From contig NC_081405.1 in NCBI RefSeq assembly GCF_030272615.1, positions 315,768,041-315,832,040 of the forward strand: 64,000 nucleotides of DNA. Direction: 5' to 3'. The first letter of the stretch is position 1. Every line of letters starts with the position of its first letter. This DNA is from Cryptomeria japonica. Its lineage: Eukaryota; Streptophyta; Pinopsida; Cupressales; Cupressaceae. A model generated the notes under the pieces. The model ran no database searches. It was not told where the DNA came from and was given only the letters and a program-made list of their open reading frames with translations. This document shows positions 47,395 to 59,394 of this stretch, piece after piece. The translations under genes were made by a program, and so were the position numbers.

Positions 47395-48574
47395 TGTTGT
47401 CTTGATGATGATGATATGATGTAATAGGTTGATTGATGACTTGTTTTCTATTATCATTGATGGAAACCATGTTTTGTTAGTCATTTAAGTCATTTAGTCC
47501 AACCGGTAGAGTCTAACCGATAGAGGAAGTAGTTATACAGGAAACCGGCAAATAAGACAACTAATAGGTAAACAGGGATAGTGCTATGATCCAATGACCA
47601 GTACAGTAGATCGGTGATGAGTTAGGTGTTGCAGTTTGGAATGTATGTTCATGACATTGGAAGGAGTCTATGACTGGAACCACATTAGGAGATTCAAATT
47701 TTGGAGCGAGTTATGATGTACTAAGCAATTAGTCAAGAAGAACAGTTAACCGACAGAGCAAAGTTACTTAGATCGATAAACCAATAGACTTAATGTTTTA
47801 TTTTTGAGTTATGATGTCTGTGGCCAACATGAGTAAAGCGTAATGTGCAAGCTTGTCTAGATACATTGAACCTAGGAAAATGTTCCAAGGTTATTTTGCT
47901 GAGTTAGCATAGTTGTTTATAAAATGATGAATATTGTGTGATGATGTATCAGAAGAAGGATCTAGAATAAGAATTTTATTATGCGGTGGAACATGAAGCT
48001 CTGTATTGATGTTTAGTCAATGATTGAAGCAGAACTAAAGCGGATCTATTAGGCACATAGGTGTTATATGCAGATCACTTACCTATTGTTTCCTAATAGT
48101 TGCAACAGTACTAAAATCCCTTAACCGGGTAGTTCCTAAGAGGCCTGATCTTGTAAATCCCTTCACTGGGTGACTCATTAGTTTGGGTATAAATCCCTTA
48201 GCAAGGTTACTCCTAACAGGGTAGAGCTCCTAATAGGGCTGAGGTTAAAATCCCTTCACCGGGTGACTCCTAATAGGGTATGCTCTTAACCAGACATTTT
48301 TGTAAAGCTCCTAACCGGGCTAGGCCTTTAACAGAGCGCATTTCGAAAGAGTGAAAATTTTGTGGGTACTAATTCCCATCATGCTTTTTCCCATTTGGGT
48401 TTCCACGTGAAAAATTATTGTGTTATGCATTGCATGCTTTATTGGATGTTTGCATATGTGGTGATATTTCTTGCATGCTTATTGTTTTTCAAGTTGGTTA
48501 AAGTGGTGATCATATTTATCTTGTTTTTTCTTGCACTGATTCACCCCCCCTCTCAGTGCCTTATAAGTTTATCA
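47395..48574 (+). repeat. element A 3' LTR
   Basis: 1180 bp, TGTTG...TTTATCA, colinear with 20214-21437. It is followed by gttat, one base different from the gtcat before the 5' LTR. Confidence 0.9.
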
Positions 48575-49485
48575 GTTATGCTAATGCAAATGCCAATATC
48601 ATATGTGAATGTTTAATGCTAGGTCCTAGATGTATGTGATGTTTTGCCCTAGATGACCATAATAAATTATTTTTCTTGTATACAACACCTTAGTGAGTAA
48701 TTTGAAGTATTTCATAATCTAATCAACTCATAAGACTAGTTGGAAAAGGGAAGACGTTTACTCTTTTTTTTAAAGCTTAAGTGTTATTTTTATAGGTATA
48801 ATTTTGACCTAGGTAAATGGATAACTGTGAATTGGGATTGATTCATTTGGATATGTGAAGATTGAATTAGGTTAAGAATAAGTTGTTTGCCAAATTCCAT
48901 ACAAAAATACATCATTTTATACACTAGTCATTGCACTAAGGACAAAGAAATTTAGGTGAGACCAAAATGAAGGGAATAGTGAAAGGAATGTATTATTTAT
49001 AATTACAATTTTCCCCCCACTTTGACTTAAATGTGGTCTACTATGAAAGTTGAATGTCAAAGGAAAACAAGCATGCCCTATTTTAGAGGAACCAACATGC
49101 ATGCCCTATGTTGTAAAGGATATCTTAACTACCCTATTTTGGAGTAGCAACATGCATGCCCTATTTTAGATGAATCAACTGATCCAATTGATTATATAAT
49201 TAAAGTAATTACAACTTTTACTTTTTACCTACATTTTACAAATACTTATAGTCAAGATTAAAGTATTGTCTTATATCTAGAATCTAGGAAAATTTCAAAT
49301 TGATACTACAACTCTATTATGTGATGCATTATATTTAAGAATAAATAATTTTAGGATTCTATGAATGATCTTCTTTAGCTCATGGATAGTATTAGTTGGG
49401 GGATAAAATGTCAAAAGTCAAGAAGTAGAATATGGTAGCACAATGAAAGTGCACAAACCATTTTTATTGGTTTTGAATTAGAAGT
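48575..49485. other. non-coding DNA between elements A and F
   Basis: No gene. The word catgcatgccctat recurs three times near 49070-49170. It ends in gaagt, the target duplication of element F. Confidence 0.5.
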
Positions 49486-50814
49486 TGTAGACACTTAATT
49501 GATTATTCTAATTAATTTAACTCTCCCACATAATTAATTTATTTAATTATGTTAATCCTTATTCTTCTCAATATCAATTAAATTTAATCTAATTAATATT
49601 GTCTTTATAATCCAATGATTGATTTATTCAATAAATCAATTTCCCTTTATTCTTCTAAGGCATCCAAAATTAATTCTTCCTAAATCCTCGTTTAATTAAT
49701 TAATCTCAATTAATTAATTAATCTTTGTGATTCCTACAAATCACCTTTTTCTAATCCATCATTAGCCTAATTAATTCTTCTAGAAGCTCTCTTAATCCCA
49801 CTTACCATTATTTTCCTAATTTTTAATTGCCTCCACTCATTATCTCTCCTAGTTAAATCCTCCTACAAATCCCACTTTCTCTAATCCCACCTAATCCCTC
49901 TTCCAATCTCTCTTCTAATGGGTTGCTAGTGGCTAATCCCTATGATTAGCCACAAAGTCAACTCCTTGTCCCCTCACTCAACCACTTTCCTTAAATGTTC
50001 TTCTCACACCTCTCTATGCATCCCCTCATCCAACTACCTTCCTTAAATGCTCCTTTCCTAGGTGAATGTGAGATTTTCAAAAATGTCACATTCCTCTAAG
50101 TATCCCTTCACCCAAAGAATTTTTAATTCCTTTTTATTGCTTCAATCCCCATGCTCCCTTTTTGGAGAATTTTTAATTCCTCCTTCCCATTATCCAATGA
50201 ATATTTTTATTCCTTTTGTCTTCCCTAGGTGCATTGGGAAGCCTTCCCAATGAACCTTGAGGAGTGTGGAGACAAGAAATGCCTTTATGGCATATCTCTT
50301 GGAATCCACACTTGTCTTGTCAACCTCTCTTGATCCATATGTGGGATCAAATGCAATCTTGGCCCTCCATCTTGGATCAATCCTAGCCCTCCATTTCCTT
50401 TCCCCTTCTTCTATAAATTGGAGACTCCACTCCTTCATTTTCCATCTCCAAGCTTTGTAAGTTCATGCTGCCCTTTTGAGTCCAAAAAATCATCCAAGCA
50501 TCCAAACTATAGCCAAATTTCCACTCATCCATCACTTAGCCATTTATCTTGCATATCCATTCCATCCTTACTTCATCCATTTCATCATACTCTCTATCAT
50601 CTTGTACACAATTGGAGAGCCAACCACACTTAATCAAGGAGCAAATCTAATTAGGTTGGAGGAGGGGCACTACTTCAACCTCATCCCACTCAATCCGAGG
50701 AAATAAGCGAAGATTTGTAAAGGTATAATGGTATTTGTTAAGTATTATTTGAATGTTTATGCATATTTGTGTTTTAACTAACTATTTATTCCTTTCCCTC
50801 TCATTCGTTGGTTA
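49486..50814 (+). repeat. element F 5' LTR
   Basis: Contains a TATA-like tctataaattgg near 50411. Ends ttggtta, where the partner ends ttggttca. The small frames inside are not genes. Confidence 0.88.
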
Positions 50815-50971
50815 TCTTTCCTCCTTTTTGAAAATTTTCCTCTAATTTTTTTAAAATTTCCAAAAAATACTCGAGGGGGTATACACCACCCGCGCTTTAT
50901 GCTGGGGCATCCTCTTTCTTCTATCTTTTACCCATCACCAAATTTTGCCGCTATGTAAAAGAGGGGCAAAA

Positions 50972-52299
50972 TGTAGACACTTAAATTAATTATTTTAATT
51001 AATTTAACTCTCCCACATAATTAATTAATTTAATTATGTTAATCCTTATTCTTCTCAATATTAATTAAATTTAATCTAATTAACATTGTCACTATAATCC
51101 AACGATTGCTTTATTTAATAAATCAATTTCCCTTTATTCTTCTAAGGCATCCAAAATTAATTCTTCCTAAATCCTCATTTAATTAATTAATCTCAATTAA
51201 TTAATTAGTCTTTGTGATTCCTACAAATCACCTTTTTCTAATCCATCATTAGCCTAATTAATTTTTCTAGAAGCTCTCTTAATCCCACTTACCATTATTT
51301 TCCTAATTTTTAATTGCCCCCACTTATTATCTCTCCTAGTGAAATCCTCCTACAAATCCCACTTTCTCTAATCCTACCTAATCCCTCTTCTAATCTCTCT
51401 TCTAATTGATTGCTAGTGGCTAATCCCCATGATTAGCCACAAAGTCAACTTCTTGTCCCCTCACTCAACCACTTTCCTTAAATTTTCTTCTCACACCTCT
51501 CTATGCATCCCCTCATCCAACTACCTTCCTTAAATTCTCTTTTCCTAGGTGAATGTGAGATTTTCAAAAATCTCACATTCCTCTAAGTATCCCTTCACCC
51601 AAGGAATTTTTAATTCCTTTTTATTCCTTCAATCCCCATGCTCCCTTTTTGGAGAATTTTTAATTCCTCCTTCCCATCATCCAAGGAATATTTTTATTCC
51701 TTTTGTCTTCCCTAGGTGCATTGGGAAGCCTTCCCAATGAACCTTGAGGAGTGTGGAGACATGAAATGCCTTTATGGCACATCTCTTGGACTCCACACTT
51801 GTCTTGTCAACCTCTCTTGATCCATATGTGGGCTCACATGCAATCCTGGCCCTCCATCTTGGATCAATCCTAGCCCTCCATTTCTTTTCCCCTTCTTCTA
51901 TAAATTGGGGACTCCACTCCATTTTCCATCTCCAAGCTTTGTAAGTTCATGCTACCCTTTTAAGTCCAAGAAATCATCCGAGCACCCAAACTATAGCGAA
52001 ATTTCTACTCATCCATCACTTAGCCATTTATCTTGCATATCCATTCCACCCTCCCTTCATCCATTTCATCATACTCTCTATCATCTTGTGCACAATTGGA
52101 GAGCCAACCACACTTAATCAAGGAGCAAATCTAATCAGGTTGGAGAAGGGGTGCTACTTCAACCTCATCCTTCTCAATTCGAGGAAACAAGTGAATATTT
52201 GTGAAGGTATAATGGTATTTGTTAAGTATTATTTGAATGTTTATGCATATTTATGTTTTAACTAACCATCTATCTTCACACTAGTTTTCCCTTGGTTCA
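50972..52299 (+). repeat. element F 3' LTR
   Basis: Colinear with the 5' LTR. TATA-like box near 51898, terminal CA at 52298-52299, then gaagt. Confidence 0.9.
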
Positions 52300-53350
52300 G
52301 AAGTAAGCTTGATAACTTTGTAGAGTCAAAGAACCAACCTATAGGTGGAGTAGGGCCCACTTTTCCTAAAAAAGGATCTTAGTGTGATACTTTCTATTTT
52401 AAATTATTTTATTATTTCTCATGTCTAGCTTATTTGTTTTATGTGTAAGATATATATGCATCTAAATTTAAATATTCTAGAAAAGGAAAAGTAGTTTTCT
52501 TCTTACATTTCATGTAATTGTGTCTCTTCTTTTAAACAAATGTATTTTCTTTTTCTTGCGAGTGTGTTTCATTTTCAAGCAAGTGTATTATTTTATAGCA
52601 ATAGTAGAGTAAATATAATTTCAATTTAGAAATTTTTTATAATAGGATAGAGTTAGTAAAAAATAATATACTACCCAATGCTATTGAATTACTTTGGAGA
52701 CTAGCTTGGATTTATAAAAATTAAATAATGTATGACTGAGAAACTACAATGACCTCATCACCACTCTCCAATCTCCCCTTTCTAGGATCTTGTGTGAGGG
52801 TTGTGAAAAGTACACACCCATCCTAATACTTGACACATGTGGGAGCATTTCCTAGGAGAGTTGCATTAAGAAGAGTGTAGAAGTACACTCATATTCCTTA
52901 AGTCTCACATGTGTCAGCACATGGAGATCTTGTGACCTTATTTGCTTTTATGAGATGGGGTAAGTGGTGGAGTTGGAGGCCATGTGTCACCATCTCATTT
53001 GATGATGATAAGTGACATTTCACTACTTATTTATAATCACCCTCTTATGGTTAGGAGGAGGCTTATGGACTTATTTTTCTTGCATTCTAGTTTTAAAGGG
53101 GAATATTATTGCATGAAGAGAATTTCTTCTGGAGTAAAGATGTGAATACTTTAAATTGGAAGAGGGATTAAAAATTATGGGAGCTTGAAGAGAGGGGATA
53201 TTTTCTCCTTCAAGGAGCTCATTTAGGTGCCAATTTTTCTCCTTCAAGGAGCTCAATAAGGGGACAATTTTTCTTCCTCTTTTTAGCATTTTTGATATAT
53301 TTGGTTTTTGTGATTATTTAAAGAAGAATATTATTGCATGAAAAGAATTT
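52300..53350. other. non-coding DNA between elements F and E
   Basis: No gene. A 35-bp tandem pair at 53203-53272 carries the palindrome ctccttcaaggag. The word gaatattattgcatgaa occurs at about 53102 and 53326; element E starts just after the second copy. Confidence 0.55.
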
Positions 53351-54597
53351 TGTAGACACCTAAAAATGGTCAACGCTTGCGGAATCATACTTTAACATTT
53401 GCGCATTGCCTTATTTTAGGTTTTTACGTTGCATTAACATTTTCTCCTATGTCACGCACTTGGTCTTTATCATTTGTGAACATTGAGTCCTTCTTGTGCA
53501 TTCTTCATTTATCTTGCTTTCGAATTTGGTCTTGTCAATAACAATCTTCAGTCATGATTTTGGTCGATCTTGTCAATCTCTTATCAACTTGTCAATCTCA
53601 TCGTTTTACGATCGATTTGTCATCGATCCTTGTCCTCTTCAATCATGTCAATTTGGATAAATTTGTCATTGTTCCTCGGTGCATTTATCAATCAAATCGT
53701 TTGTCAACATTGGTCTTTTATCAAGTCAGAATCATGATCAAATCGAATCGATATCAATTATCCTTTGTCAAGACCTAATTGTCATTTCTAATTCATCTTT
53801 TAGGGTTTCATGATTTTATTCATTTAACCCTGTTTGTCATTTCTCCTTCTAGGTTAAATAATTTATTTATTTATCCTAAGTCTTCTTGTCACAATTAAAT
53901 GTTTATTTAATTGGCTAATTAATTCTTCCTATTTTTGTAAATTAATTAATGAATGAGAAATTATTAATTAATCTACCTAATTTTCATCAATTTCTTAAAT
54001 TCCAAGTCATCATTCCTAAATGTCTATTTCTATTTCAAAATCTTGTCATAAATCCTTGCATAGCAATTTGTCATAAACTGTCATAAATTGTCATAAATCC
54101 TTGCATAGCAATTTGTCATACACATGTCATAATTTTTCTATTCTTGATTTGAATTTCCATTCGAATCATTTTCATGCTAATCTTGTCTTTTCTCCAATTC
54201 ATCTATAAATTGGATGAATTTCTTCAATCAAAATCCCCTGATTCTCAATCTAATAATCATAGGATCTACTAATCAGATTATCGAATTTATAATCACTTTG
54301 TCAAATCACGCTTCGAGTACTCTTGAGCAATCATCTTATTTACTTGCTTTCATATCATGATCATGCACTAGTAGGTGAGATCCACAACAAAACTATTTGG
54401 AGAAGAAAGAAGGACAATGGAGCCGCATGAAGGAAGCATTTGGATCTACATCTGGTTTGCATAATCTTTAGTTTTGAATGTTTCATTTTCATGTCTCTAT
54501 TGAGTGTGTTATGATTGATCATGGCAATTTGCTTTTGTGATTGAGCTAATGGTTAATGTTTATATTGCTTTGATGATTTCTGATTTCCTAGCTACAT
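53351..54597 (+). repeat. element E 5' LTR
   Basis: 1247 bp, TGTAGACACC...GCTACA. Contains a TATA-like atctataaattgg near 54200 and a nested repeat of gtcataaatccttgcatagc at 54046-54120. Confidence 0.78.
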
Positions 54598-54600
54598 TAA

Positions 54601-54620
54601 TTGGTGAACCCGACATGAAC
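54601..54620 (+). promoter_or_regulatory. element E primer-binding site
   Basis: TTGGTGAACCCGACATGAAC follows the LTR by three bases. Element D has TGGTGAACCCGACGTGAAC in the same place. TGG start and position fit a tRNA-primed site; I do not assign the tRNA. Confidence 0.8.
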
Positions 54621-56665
54621 ACTAACCATCTAACCCCTTTACTATGTTTTTGAGTGCTTTTGAGTTGATTTGCAGGTCAAAAAACCCAAAAATAGGGCAG
54701 TGCAGGGTTTTCTGGGGACTTCTGCGCCTATTGAAGACAACTTGCGCCTGTGTTAAGCATTTTGTGCTTGTGTTAGAGACATTCTGTGCTTGTGTTATGA
54801 GTTCTGCACCAGTGTCATGGGTTTTGTGCCTGTGTAAAGTCCAGAAACAGAGGTGAAAATGCAGTATTTTACTTGAAAATTGTTTGTTTTTGCATTCTGT
54901 TTTCTGCTTTTTGGTTTTTGGTACTAATTATCTGTGCAGCATCTTGGCATATGCATGGCAAAGACAAAAAATGAAACTACTAACATGTTTTATGTAGAAT
55001 CGATAGTCAAAGAATAAACACCTCAAACTTCTAACTTGGGTTTTGTAGGTTGCCTTGGAGAAACAACTAAACTTGGTGTTTGCCATTAATGTTATAGGCA
55101 CCTAGTGATTTCTAAATAGGTTGGAATGAACATGTTTTTGCTTTAATTGTTGAGTGTGACATTGGAGTAGGAGAGTATGCTCTCATCCTTCTTAGGGTGA
55201 TCAGAAATCCAGATCTTCGATACTATGCTCATTGTTTTGATTGTGTGTCACCTTTAGAGGGCCTGCCTTCCCGACCATTTGCTTTTGCAAGCAAGTGATA
55301 ATCATGAGAAGGGAATGACCCAAAGTGAGTACGGATAGAATACCTTGGCATTCTAACTCACTATAAAAAAATACCTGATGAGCGAAAGCTTTGGAGGAAG
55401 GGTTACGTGGGAATTGCAGTTACTTGGGAAGTGATGACCCTTGAACTCTTTCTCATATCAACATCTAAGTAGGACCTCACGGTCTAAATCATGCTTGCGT
55501 GACTACATTTGTTTGGTATCTTGATGGGTTTAATGTCTCAATCATGCTTGAGTGACATCAAGGAGTGACGCTTAACAGAAATCCTTACTAAACACCTTGT
55601 TTTTAGAGGCCAAAAACCCTTCTAGTTGCTTGAGAAGGACAAGTTCAGATACTTGGAAGAGATACTAAGTTCACCATGGGGAGATTTCCATGGGGACTGA
55701 TGCTTGGCTGCCCTGAGAAGTGAGTGCTGTGGAGGGGAGCCCATGGGGTCAAGCATCTATGTATTCTCCTTTAATCCCAGAATGAGTCTACCTCTCAAGT
55801 ACCTAATGTCCTTGCCTACCATAAGAAATATGTGAATGAGCATGATTGTATTGAGTCTAAGTTGAAATACCTTGTCTTATTTGTTTGTAAAAAGTTGAAT
55901 TGCATATCATTTCAAAAACAAGGCAAATTGATTCAAAACAAGGTTAAACCCAAGAGAATTTCATCCAACAAAGTTCAAAACATCTTCAAACATGGTTGTC
56001 AAACATTGTTCAAAATCTTGTCTCAACATTCATGTCACTTAGATTTAGGTTCATCTTAGGTTTGCATTTTGCAAAGTCATTTGTCAAGTACCAAGGTTGG
56101 GTTCCACCTAGGTCATACTCCTTTCCATATCAATAAGGGTCATCCATTTGCATGTGTCCTCTTGCATTAAAGTCATACCATTGTCATACATTCATATTTA
56201 CATACCCTAGGTCTCTTCATTAAGCTTAGGTCATTATCATATCATATTAGGGTCATTTGCATAGTAATTGTCCCTTTGCATATAGTGTCAAAACTAGGTT
56301 TTGTCATACTTGAGTAATCCAAATCTTTGATAAACCCTAAGTCATTGTTAGGAGGTCTAGACCTTATCAAACCTTTTGTCTTTTTGTCATCAATATCATT
56401 TGGTCAAACCTAGCTTAGTATCCAAGCATATAGGGGAGACATTGTCATTTTGTCCTTTTGTCACTTGGTCCTTTTGTCCTTTGAGGTCTAGACATCATTT
56501 CAATTTCCTAAGGGTCTCTTTTAGATTTGCATTCCAAAAAGTTTGTCAAAATCTTCAAAAACAACCAAAAACATAGATTGCACTCTTGCCATAGATTGCA
56601 TTTTCATCTATTTAGTTTGCATTTAGTTGCATATCATACATTATCCTTGAAAAATCCCAAAAACA
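54621..56665 (+). other. element E leader with tandem repeats
   Basis: About 2 kb of leader. At 54719-54838 a unit of about 20 bp (like ttctgtgcttgtgttatgag) is repeated about five times with variation. Small upstream ORFs exist but have no recognisable content. Confidence 0.6.
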
Positions 56666-56988
56666 TTGCATAGTGACATGTCTATTGAAACAAGGTTCCA
56701 AGCACCAATGATGCAACAAAGTTTCACATATCAACCGACAATGCAATCACAATTCTATCCAACCCAACAACAAAGCAACATTGATCAAACTTTTTATGAT
56801 GAAACAAATCTCCAAATACAAAAGCTAGAGGAGAAACTAGCTCAAGAAGAGGAGATATTGGAACTGTTGAACACTATATTTGAAATAAAAAAATCTTCCC
56901 ATAGGCATGAAAAAAACTAAAAGATCATCAGCCAAAATATCATGTCGAGCATCTCGAAAGGAGTTTCACCAAAAGAATACTTTCATCG
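56666..56988 (+). pseudogene. element E gag N-terminus (cut by element D)
   Basis: Opens MHSDMSIETRFQAPMMQQ (MSIETRF may be the true start), then a Gln-rich stretch and a coiled coil (LEEKLAQEEEILELLNTIF). A stop at 56918 and then SSISKGVSPKEYFHR bring it to the insertion point of D. It is the start of a gag-like protein by position only; the capsid region is not in the window. Confidence 0.5.
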
Positions 56989-58259
56989 TGTAAAGCGGAA
57001 AATCGCGATCGAACCCTAGTTGTTCTCCCCTCTTCCAACTCCAAGGAGAGAGAAGGGAGGTTCGCTAGGATTCGATGGTTTTCACTTAGGGGAGAGACTT
57101 TACATTCAAAAGAGGGGTTGAAACCCACAAGATCCAATCCCACGTAATGCAAGATTGGATGCTAAATGTGTTTCAAGGGTTAAGACAGGAAGGCTACCCT
57201 CTTTTGTAAAGAATGTTGATAGGAGAATTAAGCTAAGCATGCATAGAAAGTGATAAAGATTTGCTTATAAACTGAGATAGGAATACAGTATGAAGCTGCG
57301 GACCTGGAATTAGCAGTAAAATGTCGATACGGCGCTGTCCTGCAAATTTGAGCAAAAGTTGTCGGGACGATGGCACCCAGCGCCACGGTCCTCCGAAAAA
57401 TCCGCGAAACGAAGGGGGATATGTCCGTCTCTGCACAAGGATTCCAGATCTTCAATTTCAGCCGCGTACCTACAACCTACACACAAAAAAGCAAAGACGA
57501 TTGGGGGGTTAGGGATTAGGGGTTTGCCTTTAGGTCAAACCCCGGTTTTGGAATTAACCAAGAAATGAGCAAGTGCTGTAAATGTAAATGACTGTAAAAT
57601 AAGTACTAATACCTTGTTCTAAGGATGTTTGTATCCTTATGTGCGAAGGTTTAGATGTTGTATGTTGTGTGTAACATGTAGTATATGATCTCCTCTTCAA
57701 TGGTTGAATCCTTGTCTTGAATGCAACACTTAGCCTTGAATGGAGACTTGAAATGATCAATTGCTTGAAGGAATGCTTGAATGCTTGAATGCTTGAATAC
57801 TTGAGTATAGTTTCCACGCTTTTTACATATATCCTCTTCATCATGTCGAATGAAAGAGGAAAATGTAGTTTATATACTTGTCATTTAGGGCTGATAGACT
57901 GATTTTCCCGACCTTAGGCTAACCAGGAAAGTTAATTTCCAAATTGCAAACAAAAAGACCCGAGACCCCTTAGGAGACCGGGCCCAAAATAGGACCCAGG
58001 GACCAGGGCGCTGGGCGCCATGGTCCTGGGGACCAGGGCACTGGGCGCCCTGGTCTTGAAGGACCAGGGCACTGGGCACTCTGGTCCCACCTCCCGGGAC
58101 AACAGGGTGCAAGGAGGTTCAGGCCAAGGTGCTTGAAAAATGCAGTTTTCAGTGTCGTGAGCAAGTTTCAGGGTCTCCATTCAGGTTGCATGTTGTGTCG
58201 CCATCGTGAAGACCGAAATGCAATCAAAATTGCAAGTGTCGCAATTTTAGGACGCTACA
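56989..58259 (-). repeat. element D 3' LTR
   Basis: 1271 bp, minus-strand ends TGTAGCGTCC...GCTTTACA. The U3 part holds three GC-rich palindromic repeats; a further copy of the dyad lies at 57364-57393. Confidence 0.9.
58000..58090 (-). repeat. GC-rich dyad repeat, 30 bp x 3
   Basis: Three consecutive units starting ggaccagggc, containing ctgggcgcc and closing with a complementary tggtcc, so each can form a hairpin. The surroundings are much poorer in GC. Related dyads occur at 57364, 62495, 63121 and 63917. Confidence 0.85.
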
Positions 58260-58277
58260 TTTAGCCCCCACTTTAGC
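58260..58277 (-). promoter_or_regulatory. element D polypurine tract
   Basis: Minus strand reads CTAAAGTGGGGGCTAAA directly before TGTAGCG of the 3' LTR; primer for plus-strand synthesis. Confidence 0.88.
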
Positions 58278-58998
58278 GGGAGTATGTATACTCATACTTC
58301 CGGTAAAGTACAAGGAAACAACATTGAAAGACTTTCACCGCGTCAAGGAGGCAAGATACACCAATCCCCCAGTGGACTAAGGATCTTACGACTTTGATTG
58401 AAAAAGTAAAAGGGAAGATCACGAGGGAGAACCATGACTGTCAGTAGTAAGGCTCCCTCACTATGAGTCATGCAAGAAAGATATCAAAAATTTTCAAGGC
58501 AAGGCTAAATTTGCCAAGAAATTTTCAAGTATCTTGAAAAGATATGAACGGGATGTATGCGCCCCTACGTTAAAGCGATCGCACACGCCTCACCGGGGGT
58601 GATTGCTTTAAGGTAGTGATACATATAAGAAATGAGAAAGGAGCACGTTATCGCAAGGATTTAGCCCCCAAGTGTGAGATAAACCTAAGGATAATAGACA
58701 CAAAACACAAAGCACGAGGTGACTTTGCTTTCCTCGGGGTCAGTATGCTGTATGATAATTCATGTATATGTATCATATGTATGTATGCATAATTGTTCTT
58801 CATTCCCCAATCAAGGAAGGTCACCTAGAAGAAGGGAACACATGTGTCTTTTGAGTCAACATGAGAGAGATCGAGAGATCTCAATGCTTTGCATCGTCCT
58901 CAAGTAGACAACACCAAGGACAACAAATAGAAGAATGAGAATAACACATAGAAGAAGTAACAAAAGAGAGGAGGAGAGAATCTGCTATGCTAATGTAA
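58278..58998 (-). other. element D 3' region
   Basis: Non-coding between the last frame and the polypurine tract. No pol motif on the minus strand; nothing else recognised. Confidence 0.6.
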
Positions 58999-59394
58999 CT
59001 AGTCTAGCATGTCTTCTACCTCCCGATCTTGCTGATCAATGTTTCGGGAAGGCAGGGAACACGCTAGAGGAGGAACATCCAACACAACAGATGGAGCTAT
59101 CACAAGATCCAAACAAGGGCTATGTTCATGTTCCGAGCCACATTGTTCTTGTCTAGGAGCTAGGATAAGTGCTTTAGAAAATTCATTAGATAAATGGTTA
59201 TCGACATCAACAAGTTCATATTCACTATCAGAAGCAAGAGGAGTAATATTTTCATCATGAATAACATTTTCATCCATATCATCATCAAGATTTATAAAAA
59301 TAGGATCTTTAACTCGCACAGGATCAAGACCATCATACATCTTATGTTTAGGAGATTTAGGCTCAATGTCCGGCTGAGGAGAAAATGGAATCAT
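58999..59394 (-). CDS. element D third ORF (truncated pol N-terminus?)
   Basis: 131 codons, acidic (INLDDDMDENVIHDENITPL), no catalytic motif. Its ATG overlaps the stop of the gag-protease frame as ATGA (59391-59394). In complete gypsy Tat-type elements an acidic linker precedes RT, so this may be the pol start left after deletion of RT to integrase (inference). It could also be a separate small product made by re-initiation. Confidence 0.5.
   Translation of the reverse strand: MIPFSPQPDIEPKSPKHKMYDGLDPVRVKDPIFINLDDDMDENVIHDENITPLASDSEYELVDVDNHLSNEFSKALILAPRQEQCGSEHEHSPCLDLVIAPSVVLDVPPLACSLPSRNIDQQDREVEDMLD

Larger units (their letters stand above)
20214..48574 (+). mobile_element. element A: copia-type LTR element without pol, host of B, T and C
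   Basis: The two LTRs (20214-21437, 47395-48574) share ends TGTTG...TTTATCA. A primer site TGGTATCAGAGC follows the first, and a purine tract precedes the second. Flanks read gtcat (20209-20213) and gttat (48575-48579), a 5-bp target duplication with one change. Its own internal sequence is split by B, T and C into 21438-21972, 30622-32859 and 45478-47394, about 4.7 kb. This encodes a coiled-coil and zinc-knuckle gag-like product and a long second ORF, with no RT, RNase H or integrase. LTR divergence is roughly 9% over the first 115 bp, so the insertion is old. Confidence 0.85.
49486..52299 (+). mobile_element. element F: LTR element with a 157-bp interior
   Basis: Two LTRs of 1329 bp (49486-50814) and 1328 bp (50972-52299), starting TGTAGACACTTAA, flanked by perfect 5-bp target duplications gaagt (49481-49485 and 52300-52304). 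Only 157 bp lie between them. They end in polypurine tract AAAAGAGGGGCAAAA, the same type as in element C, which places F near the gypsy Tat group and gives plus orientation. No coding capacity and no clear primer site (CACCACCCGCGC near 50886 is only faintly similar). It is either an internal-deletion derivative or a long-LTR non-autonomous family. Confidence 0.88.
53351..56988 (+). mobile_element. element E: Ty3/gypsy-type element, 5' part, interrupted by D
   Basis: 5' LTR, primer site, a 2-kb leader and the first codons of gag are present. The remainder is beyond the insertion of element D and outside the window. Primer site and general layout match those of element D, suggesting related gypsy families. 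Its 3' LTR is not visible, so target duplication and age cannot be judged. Confidence 0.75.

Noticed and set aside
50062-52117. Small frames repeated in both halves of element F
   Set aside because: They lie inside the LTRs, exist in two copies for that reason, and have no recognisable motif.
57228-57568. Overlapping frames of 60-75 codons on both strands, partly repeated at 63786-63989
   Set aside because: They are in the D LTRs; the repeat is simply the second LTR.
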